The notes under the pieces were generated by a model. It saw only the letters and a program-made list of their open reading frames with translations. It made no database searches and was not told the DNA's origin. Position numbers and translations under genes: made by a program. A stretch of DNA of 11,668 bases from UBA922 sp035438805 (GTDB lineage: Bacteria; Patescibacteriota; Patescibacteriia; Magasanikbacterales; UBA922), in contig DAORJA010000032.1 of the NCBI GenBank assembly GCA_035438805.1, positions 1 through 11,668 of the forward strand, in the 5' to 3' direction. Positions 6,919 through 11,668 of this stretch are shown in pieces (position 1 is the first letter of the stretch; each line of letters opens with the position of its first letter).

Positions 6919-9864
6919 TTATCCTTGCCTAAATTCACAGATATTTTTAAATTCACAGTATTTGCACACAAACTGGCTTGGAGTTGCAACAAACTTTCCT
7001 TCTCTGATTTTTTCAATAGTTGTTTGCAGTTTTTCTTTGAGTTTTTCAACATCTTTTGGAGTCGCTTCAAAGGATGTGCGTATTCCATCATTTATATAAT
7101 AGAATGTAAGCTTCCCCACTGGACCAATGTGGCGATATTCAGGCAATGTTTCAGCTGCAATATGGTAGAGCAGTAATTGTTGTTTATCATCAGTATCGAG
7201 TGTTTCTTTTGAATTTCCTGTTTTATAATCAATAATTTCAAGCGATCCATCAGCTTGTTTATCAATTCGATCAATTCGCCCGTTGATTACATATTCCCCT
7301 ACTTTTACCTTGAACCATCCTTCAAGCGCTACGGGAATTGTCCATTGACCTTCTTGTGTTGTATAAAACAATTTCAAAATTTCTTTACCTTTCTCGTAAT
7401 ACTGTTCCCGCTGCTGCTTATTCTGATACCAATCGCTGATCCATGATTCATCATACATTTTGTAGAGTTCATCAAGTGTTGGGACTTTAATTGCGCCTGC
7501 ACTTTGCCCGTCCGTTGTAGTTACGATATCAAACAAAGACACTTGTGTGACTTGATTTAGTTCCTGCACTCGAGTGTAAAACTTCTGCATGGTTGCGTGG
7601 ACACTATTACCAAAACTAAAACTCGCAGTCCCTTTTGACTGAATTTTTAACACATGCGCGAGTTTGTACTGATATGGGCATTTGAGGAAACTAATGATTT
7701 GCGAATGTGAGAATTTTTTTGGTATGTCATACACTACCTCTACATTTTTTGGTTGAGGTGTTTTTTTATAGGTAACTAGATCCTGATTACCGGGCTTATT
7801 CGCTTCAGCTCCAGCATATCCGATTTCATCGAGGAACCTGCTCACTTTTTTCTTTCGTTTCCGATCTTCCCCGTAATAATCAGCGCTTGAAAAATACAAA
7901 TGTTCTTTTGCACGCGTTACCCCTACATAAAACAACCTTCGCTCTTCCTCAATATGAAAATCTGCATTATCAGATAAATGTTCGTGGATGAGCTCAGGCG
8001 GTAATTCAATTCCAGATGATCGAGCACGTGTAGGAAAACGCTCTTCTACACAATTCACCATGAAGACAAATTTGTACTCCAATCCTTTTGACGCATGGAT
8101 CGTCATTACATTCACTGACTCACTTGTTTCTCGTGGCTGAAATATTTTCCCCTGATCGCCTGATTCAAGCACAAAATCAAAATGTTCCACAAATCCCAAG
8201 ACATTTGCTCCTGGAGTTATTTCCTCGTAGCTTCTGATTAAGTCGAACAATTGTTTCAAATATTGTATTTGGCGAACTACTTGTCTATTACCTTTTCCTT
8301 CTTCATGTGTAAGATACGTTAAATATCCGACAGTTTCCAAAAAATCATATAACACTGCAGTAGGTTTTTCGTGCTTTGCAGCTTCAATGCCTTTTTTTAC
8401 ACTCGACATTAGTGTATCGAGGTGCACGATACTCGCGTCGCTCACATAAAATTCTTTTGCCCGGCTAATTCCTTCAAAATAACTAATTGATTTTCGTTTT
8501 GCACCTGAAACTACTCGCTGTACATCATTCGTATCAACTGAAATACATGGTAATCGCATCAGACGATACCAGGAATCATCCTCATATTGTCTGGCAACAA
8601 TTCGTAGGAACGCAAGTACATCGAGAACTACAGGCTGACGGTACAGTCCACCCGATGCCAGGAATTCATAGGGAACTCCGTATGTTTCAAGTGCGTTCAA
8701 AAATGGCTGTGCATGACCATTGGCACGCACGAGAATTGCAAAATCATCCCATGTCGCAGACTCATTTTGTTTTTTTAATTCTAGAATCTTTTTTATAACC
8801 GTAAATACTTCATCATCCAATGTTTCAGTGTGTATATGCTCGATTACACAGTCCTGAACACTGCCTTTGGCAACCAATTTTTTATCAATCGACAATTTTG
8901 CTTCAAGCCGATCAGGATTATTGAATATGATTGATTGATACGCTAGATCAAGAATTTTTTGGCCTGAGCGATAATTTTCAGTCAACACGACTTCATTTGC
9001 TTTTGGAAAATCTTCTTTAAACCGTAAAATGATTGAGACATTTGATCCACGGAATGAATAGATAGACTGATCATCATCCCCTACTACGGTTAATTGAGAT
9101 TTTTCAGCCAATAGTCTAATCAATTCATATTGCGCATAATTCACATCCTGAAATTCATCCACTAGTACATGAGTGAACTGAGCTTGAATAGTTTTCAAAA
9201 TATTTGGTCGTTCTCTTAGAAGCTTTACTGAATAATAAATTAGATCACCAAAATCGAGCGCATTGTTCTCTAAAATGAGCTTGTTATACGCATGGTAAGC
9301 ATTGGCGATTTCAATGAGACGATTTTTTTCCTGCACTTCTGCTTCATCTTTATCAAGAATCATCCCTTCAACATGATCAAGATATTCTTTTGCTGAGATT
9401 AGTTCGTCTTTTGCTTTGGAAAAATGATCCAGCAGTGTATGGATGTTTGAATTAGGGTTCCCTAGTGGTCTATAATAATCCAAATTAAAATCGTAGATAT
9501 GATCACGGACTAGGAGCCACGCATCGGTATCTGTTATTAGACGAAAGTTTTTTGGTAACCCAATTTCAAAACCAAATTTTTCGAGCAATCGCTGACAGAA
9601 CGTGTGGAACGTAGAGATTTGCAGTTCTGTATAACCAAGTTCAATTTCCGCATCAACACGTTCTTGCATTTCCATCGCTGCTTTTTCGGTGAATGTGAGC
9701 GCTAAAATATTTTCTGGCTGTGCAATGCCTTTTTCCAGTAGATAAGAAATTTTTTTAGTAATTACCGAAGTCTTTCCTGTTCCAGCTCCTGCAACAATAA
9801 GCAAAGGACCGTCGACGTACTCGACAGCCCTTTTTTGCGCTGAATTGAGCGTATGCTCAGACAT
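6919..9864 (-). CDS. UvrD/PcrA-like superfamily 1A helicase fused to a RecB-type PD-(D/E)XK nuclease with Fe-S cysteines
   Basis: This is a 981-residue DNA repair or recombination enzyme. The helicase part shows Q10, Walker A GAGTGKTS (26-33, K31), LTFTEKAAMEMQ (56-67), Walker B VLVDEFQD (233-240), GDDDQSIYSFRGS (262-274), ENYRSGQ (296-302), VMTIHASKGLEYKFVF (586-601) and RLFYVGVTRAKEHLY (643-657). The C-terminal nuclease runs from about 718: C729 in SFLKCPYQYK, H756 in GNSVHATMQ, D865 in NGRIDRID, D879 and K881 in IIDYKTG, Q896 and Y900 in QQLLLY, then C967-x2-C970-x5-C976. The four cysteines match the Fe-S placement of AddB and AdnB nuclease domains. All key residues are present, so both activities are likely intact. 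It starts 20 bases after the DUF5671-like gene without a Shine-Dalgarno. Motor plus C-terminal nuclease in one chain is the AdnA/AdnB plan. Which pathway it serves cannot be read from the sequence. Confidence 0.95.
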   Translation of the reverse strand: MSEHTLNSAQKRAVEYVDGPLLIVAGAGTGKTSVITKKISYLLEKGIAQPENILALTFTEKAAMEMQERVDAEIELGYTELQISTFHTFCQRLLEKFGFEIGLPKNFRLITDTDAWLLVRDHIYDFNLDYYRPLGNPNSNIHTLLDHFSKAKDELISAKEYLDHVEGMILDKDEAEVQEKNRLIEIANAYHAYNKLILENNALDFGDLIYYSVKLLRERPNILKTIQAQFTHVLVDEFQDVNYAQYELIRLLAEKSQLTVVGDDDQSIYSFRGSNVSIILRFKEDFPKANEVVLTENYRSGQKILDLAYQSIIFNNPDRLEAKLSIDKKLVAKGSVQDCVIEHIHTETLDDEVFTVIKKILELKKQNESATWDDFAILVRANGHAQPFLNALETYGVPYEFLASGGLYRQPVVLDVLAFLRIVARQYEDDSWYRLMRLPCISVDTNDVQRVVSGAKRKSISYFEGISRAKEFYVSDASIVHLDTLMSSVKKGIEAAKHEKPTAVLYDFLETVGYLTYLTHEEGKGNRQVVRQIQYLKQLFDLIRSYEEITPGANVLGFVEHFDFVLESGDQGKIFQPRETSESVNVMTIHASKGLEYKFVFMVNCVEERFPTRARSSGIELPPELIHEHLSDNADFHIEEERRLFYVGVTRAKEHLYFSSADYYGEDRKRKKKVSRFLDEIGYAGAEANKPGNQDLVTYKKTPQPKNVEVVYDIPKKFSHSQIISFLKCPYQYKLAHVLKIQSKGTASFSFGNSVHATMQKFYTRVQELNQVTQVSLFDIVTTTDGQSAGAIKVPTLDELYKMYDESWISDWYQNKQQREQYYEKGKEILKLFYTTQEGQWTIPVALEGWFKVKVGEYVINGRIDRIDKQADGSLEIIDYKTGNSKETLDTDDKQQLLLYHIAAETLPEYRHIGPVGKLTFYYINDGIRTSFEATPKDVEKLKEKLQTTIEKIREGKFVATPSQFVCKYCEFKNICEFRQG

Positions 9865-9884
9865 AGATTATAAGCGATTCGATC

Positions 9885-10832
9885 TTATCGTACTGTTGTA
9901 GTTTCTACTGGTACTACAGGCGTTATTTTCTGAGGAGCTGCTAATTGAAAACACTGTCTTCCCACGCCATGTTCATATGCAAATGCATCAGATCCGTATG
10001 GCTTTGTGGAAGGCACATTTGTTGTATTTTCAGGAGAGACAGCGCTAAATGTTGCACAAAGTTCATAGTTAGTATTACTTGTTGCGTTATATTCATATCC
10101 AACTCCAGTTTCTGGATCAGCAACAGTTGCTCCGACGTAGTATGGAGCTTGATTCAGCTCTTCCAAAGAAGTTGGGAGGTGTCCTGATTGTGAGTAATAC
10201 GAATCAATTGAATATTTCAAACTTTGCAAATGCTGTGATCGCATACCATCGAATCGAAGTATTCTTTGTCGTGCTGGACTACCAATAAGGAAGAAGGCAC
10301 CTACGACAAACACAACTACAAGTCCAATTGCGCCATACCTGAATACATTTCGCTTTCCTTTAGTAAGTGCGTCACGAATATCATACAGATAATATGAAAA
10401 TATCATTGCTGCAACCAAGAGTACTGATAATGCTTTCAAGAAGAATCGCACTGTGAGTTCTCCTGAGAGGAAACTATTAAGAACTGAGATCAGTGAACCA
10501 ATGATCATGAAAATTGCTACGAACAACGTAAGATAGATCAACCATTTTCGAACTCCGATCGTCTTTGACTCAGGATGTTTGGTGTATCCTTTTTGCAAAT
10601 ACCATGCTGACCAGATGTACACGGGGAACACGACTACGAGAGTCGCAATTGCAAAACGCAATGGACCATTGCTCATGTCGTAATAGTAGTATTCAGGAAG
10701 CAACGCATCTGGAAAAAAACGATTTACATACTGAAACAAAAGCGTGATAAATGCAGTCGCGCTCATGTAGAGGGTGACGATTGATAGCAAGTGAAGGAAG
10801 AAATCACGTGCGGTAGATTTGTGTTCTGCCAT
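9885..10832 (-). CDS. DUF5671-like membrane protein with a C-terminal pilin-like extracytoplasmic domain
   Basis: The 315-residue protein has five likely membrane helices at about 12-36, 57-79, 97-120, 131-150 and 166-184. The N-terminal portion (TARDFFLHLLSIVTLYMSAT, 7-26) resembles DUF5671, a family I associate with Patescibacteria. After the last helix comes a soluble region (about 187-297) with RSQHLQSLKYSIDSYYSQSG (198-217), HLPTSLEEL (218-226), VADPETGVGYEYN (237-249) and YELCATF (256-262). This recalls the mature domain of GspG-type pseudopilins, which read as a helix, then YY..NG.LP, then DP.TG..Y.Y. C259 and C294 could form a disulfide outside the membrane. The function is unknown. 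The gene lies 20 bases upstream of the helicase-nuclease and probably shares its transcript. The strand reads CTCCCTCCT before the ATG, so there is no ribosome site. Confidence 0.75.
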   Translation of the reverse strand: MAEHKSTARDFFLHLLSIVTLYMSATAFITLLFQYVNRFFPDALLPEYYYYDMSNGPLRFAIATLVVVFPVYIWSAWYLQKGYTKHPESKTIGVRKWLIYLTLFVAIFMIIGSLISVLNSFLSGELTVRFFLKALSVLLVAAMIFSYYLYDIRDALTKGKRNVFRYGAIGLVVVFVVGAFFLIGSPARQRILRFDGMRSQHLQSLKYSIDSYYSQSGHLPTSLEELNQAPYYVGATVADPETGVGYEYNATSNTNYELCATFSAVSPENTTNVPSTKPYGSDAFAYEHGVGRQCFQLAAPQKITPVVPVETTTVR

Positions 10833-10890
10833 AGGAGGGAGATTAGTTAATAAAAGTAATAAGATTGGTAATCGTATGAAGGACTGCTGA

Positions 10891-10918
10891 TATATACGGT
10901 TTTCTATCTATAGAGTAA
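10891..10918 (-). promoter_or_regulatory. Weak candidate promoter for the DUF5671-like gene and helicase-nuclease
   Basis: On the minus strand TTACTC (10913-10918) and TATATA (10891-10896) are 16 bases apart in the divergent gap. A start near 10884 would leave a leader of about 50 bases. The match is modest and the region is AT-rich, so this is only the best candidate seen. Apart from this and the plus-strand promoter, the 10833-10943 gap shows nothing recognisable. Confidence 0.3.
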
Positions 10919-10943
10919 CAGATTAAAGGTGAGGAGGCAACTA

Positions 10944-10972
10944 TTGACAAAAGGCCTTATTTATGCTATACT
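10944..10972 (+). promoter_or_regulatory. Consensus extended -10 sigma70-type promoter for the small membrane protein pair
   Basis: A perfect TTGACA (10944-10949) is followed after exactly 17 bases by TATACT (10967-10972), five of six to consensus, with TGC immediately before the -10 (10964-10966). This is by far the strongest promoter in the window. Transcription should start near 10979, giving a leader of about 103 bases before the ATG at 11082. It points away from the minus-strand genes. Confidence 0.85.
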
Positions 10973-10997
10973 GAGCTGTTTCGTATCTGTTCGGAGT

Positions 10998-11036
10998 CTG
11001 CAGAGAGTGTACCTCATTGAGGTGCCCCCTCTACAG
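10998..11036 (+). promoter_or_regulatory. Stem-loop in the leader of the small-protein transcript
   Basis: GTACCTC (11009-11015) pairs with GAGGTGC (11019-11025) around the loop ATT, including one G-U pair. An outer stem, CTGCAGAG (10998-11005) with CTCTACAG (11029-11036), has a single mismatch. A second copy of ACCTC at 11063-11067, four bases before the ribosome site, could compete for the same GAGGT. It may stabilise the RNA or tune translation; it matches no riboswitch class I recognise. Confidence 0.45.
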
Positions 11037-11081
11037 CGCTACGGAATGGATCCGTCGCTGAGACCTCAGTGGAGAGAACAG

Positions 11082-11210
11082 ATGAAAAAGTATCTCATTG
11101 CTGTTGGACTGACGATCGGACTCACTCTGATGGTGGTCCGTGTTGTCAACTGGTTCGTGAGCGAGGCTCCGGTCGTTCCTCAGCGATACCAGTCGGTGTC
11201 TCACCGATGA
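11082..11210 (+). CDS. 42-residue single-helix membrane protein, unknown function
   Basis: The product begins MKKYLIAVGLTIGLTLMVV and has one hydrophobic helix at about 4-26 after a basic start, then a polar tail of about 16 residues containing EAPVVPQRYQ. This fits either a signal anchor with the tail outside or an uncleaved leader; I see no convincing cleavage or lipobox site. I do not recognise the family. The start is chosen for GGAG at 11071-11074, seven bases before the ATG and well downstream of the promoter; longer in-frame readings would begin before the transcription start. Its stop TGA overlaps the next ATG as ATGA. By hand count 68 of its 129 bases are G or C, clearly more than the AT-rich neighbours. 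That the gene is real is inferred from the promoter, ribosome site, coupling and terminators together. Confidence 0.65.
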   Translation: MKKYLIAVGLTIGLTLMVVRVVNWFVSEAPVVPQRYQSVSHR

Positions 11211-11299
11211 GTATGGGTACCGGTAATATGATCGGCACACTGTCGATCGTTGTGATTGTCGTCGTAGTTGCAGCGATTCTCAAAGCAAGCTACGGATGA
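11207..11299 (+). CDS. 30-residue hydrophobic membrane peptide, translationally coupled
   Basis: The ATG overlaps the stop of the 42-residue gene by ATGA, the usual sign of translational coupling, and there is no independent strong ribosome site. The peptide MSMGTGNMIGTLSIVVIVVV, continuing to ILKASYG, has a single very hydrophobic Val/Ile-rich helix (about 8-25) with a small polar N-terminus and a short basic C-terminus. Such a peptide must sit in the membrane. Possibilities are a partner of the 42-residue protein, a small regulator of a larger membrane complex, or a toxin-like peptide; nothing visible decides between them. No homologous family is recognised. Internal Met codons at residues 3 and 8 are alternative starts. 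The UUCG hairpin starts about 20 bases after the stop. Confidence 0.55.
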   Translation: MSMGTGNMIGTLSIVVIVVVVAAILKASYG

Positions 11300-11319
11300 T
11301 CCAGAATGGAACCCACACA

Positions 11320-11343
11320 AGGCGGTGTCTTCGGACGCCGCCT
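11320..11343 (+). terminator. UUCG-capped GC-rich hairpin after the small-protein genes
   Basis: AGGCGGTGTC (11320-11329) pairs with GACGCCGCCT (11334-11343) over ten pairs, one of them G-U, closed by a C(UUCG)G tetraloop. No uninterrupted T-run follows; the nearest is ATCATTTT. It may therefore be a 3' end stabiliser or a partial terminator, with true termination at the next hairpins. Confidence 0.6.
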
Positions 11344-11384
11344 CTACCAACTATCATTTTAACTATTTGAAGTGATTGAGGAAT

Positions 11385-11416
11385 AAAAAAATCCCCGAGA
11401 TACTCGAGGGTTTTTT
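11385..11416. terminator. Bidirectional intrinsic terminator
   Basis: An A-run (11385-11391), the stem strand CCCCGAG (11393-11399), loop ATA, the stem strand CTCGAGGG (11403-11410) and TTTTTT (11411-11416) form a hairpin with one bulge or mismatch. It is flanked by A- and T-tracts, so it can work on both strands. It closes the plus-strand small-protein unit and can also stop transcription from the right-edge minus-strand gene. Confidence 0.8.
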
Positions 11417-11426
11417 ATTTTCAAAC

Positions 11427-11457
11427 AAAAACAGCCTTAACTAGTAAAGCTGTTTTT
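11427..11457. terminator. Second bidirectional intrinsic terminator
   Basis: AAAAACAGC (11427-11435) and GCTGTTTTT (11449-11457) form a perfect nine-pair stem with a 13-base loop. The A- and T-tracts are part of the stem, so it can terminate on either strand. It lies 10 bases beyond the previous terminator, making a back-to-back barrier between converging units. Confidence 0.75.
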
Positions 11458-11464
11458 GGAGCGT

Positions 11465-11484
11465 GCGAATGAGAGTGCATTCGC
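11465..11484. repeat. Perfect 7-base inverted repeat in the 3' region of the right-edge gene
   Basis: GCGAATG (11465-11471) and CATTCGC (11478-11484) are exact inverted copies around AGAGTG. Read on the minus strand, the hairpin follows the stop of the right-edge gene and precedes the two terminators, so it may protect the RNA 3' end. The stretch 11485-11520 holds a C-rich run (GAGGAGGGGG on the minus strand) and nothing else I can assign. Confidence 0.5.
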
Positions 11485-11520
11485 GACACCCCCTCCTCTT
11501 ACCTGATTGTCGAAACCTCA

Positions 11521-11667
11521 TTACACCCAGTTGGCGACGAGGTACTCCTTGAACTTGACGAGGGCCTGGTCGTAACTCTCATGTTCGATGATCTTCTGGA
11601 CAGCTGGATTGCCCCGAAGCAGTCGAGAGATCAGTCTCATGTGGAGCTTGAAGCTGTGGGCGAGAAT
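11521..11667 (-). CDS. C-terminal fragment of an unidentified protein entering from the right edge
   Basis: An open frame enters from beyond base 11668 and ends at TAA (11521-11523). The 48 visible residues include HSFKLHMRLISRLLRGNP, then AVQKIIEHESYDQALVKFKE and YLVANWV, mixed basic and hydrophobic and probably helical. I do not recognise a family. All four visible lysines are AAG, and the leucines and valines favour CTC, CTG and GTC, unlike the AAA/GAA-rich genes to the left. An internal ATG in HMRL exists but has no ribosome site, so the true start most likely lies outside. The gene converges on the plus-strand small-protein unit, with the tandem terminators between. That it is coding is inferred from the open frame and from its end just upstream of hairpins and terminators. 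Confidence 0.5.
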   Translation of the reverse strand: MLAHSFKLHMRLISRLLRGNPAVQKIIEHESYDQALVKFKEYLVANWV

Positions 11668-11668
11668 G

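Noticed and set aside
8487..8798. Plus-strand open frame of 103 codons
   Set aside because: It is antisense to the helicase core, with no promoter, ribosome site or recognisable domain.
9867..9872. Minus-strand TATAAT just before the helicase-nuclease start
   Set aside because: It has no suitable -35 about 17 bases upstream, and transcription would start within or after the ATG.
10929..11081. N-terminal extension of the 42-residue gene in the same frame
   Set aside because: It would begin at a GTG upstream of the -35 box, before the predicted transcription start; the ATG with GGAG at the right distance is better.
11306..11362. 18-residue plus-strand frame after the small genes
   Set aside because: It spans the UUCG hairpin, lacks a clear ribosome site and is best explained as the 3' untranslated region.
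1..11668. tRNA, rRNA, CRISPR array, insertion sequence or replication origin
   Set aside because: Intergenic gaps were read on both strands; none shows a cloverleaf, regular repeats, a transposase or DnaA-box clusters.

Overview
The window looks like part of a Candidatus Patescibacteria (Candidate Phyla Radiation) chromosome. The pointers are: a 413-residue prolyl-tRNA synthetase without the usual bacterial editing insertion; a five-helix membrane protein of the DUF5671 type, a family I associate with this group; a bare DciA domain; very compact gene spacing; few Shine-Dalgarno sequences; and ordinary stop usage, with TGA ending genes. The assignment is an inference from gene content. I ran no phylogeny.

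Almost everything from base 1 to 10832 is read from the minus strand, apparently in three transcription units. Unit 1 (10832 to 6919) encodes the DUF5671-like membrane protein with a pilin-like C-terminal domain, followed 20 bases later by a UvrD/PcrA-type helicase fused to a PD-(D/E)XK nuclease with four cysteines placed as for an Fe-S cluster. Unit 2 (6859 to 5867) has its own extended -10 promoter and encodes DciA and a TraX-like multipass membrane protein. Unit 3 (5770 to 1) also has a recognisable promoter and encodes a four-helix membrane protein, proS, then the rod-shape cluster mreB-mreC-mreD and the transpeptidase mrdA (PBP2), which runs off the left edge before its KTG motif.

MreB, MreC, MreD and PBP2 are the core of the elongasome: cytoplasmic filament, periplasm-facing scaffold, membrane partner and cross-linking enzyme. 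The helicase-nuclease and DciA belong to DNA repair and replication. The DUF5671 protein, the TraX-like protein and the 134-residue protein are envelope proteins of unknown role.

The right end (about 10930 to 11668) differs in character. It is richer in G+C and uses AAG, GAG, CTC and GTC codons. On the plus strand a consensus extended sigma70-type promoter drives a structured leader of about 100 bases and two overlapping tiny genes, for 42- and 30-residue single-helix membrane proteins. These are followed by a UUCG-capped hairpin and two tandem bidirectional terminators. A truncated minus-strand gene enters from the right edge. The tiny two-gene membrane unit is the best candidate here for something undescribed. 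I saw no tRNA, rRNA, CRISPR array, insertion sequence or replication origin.
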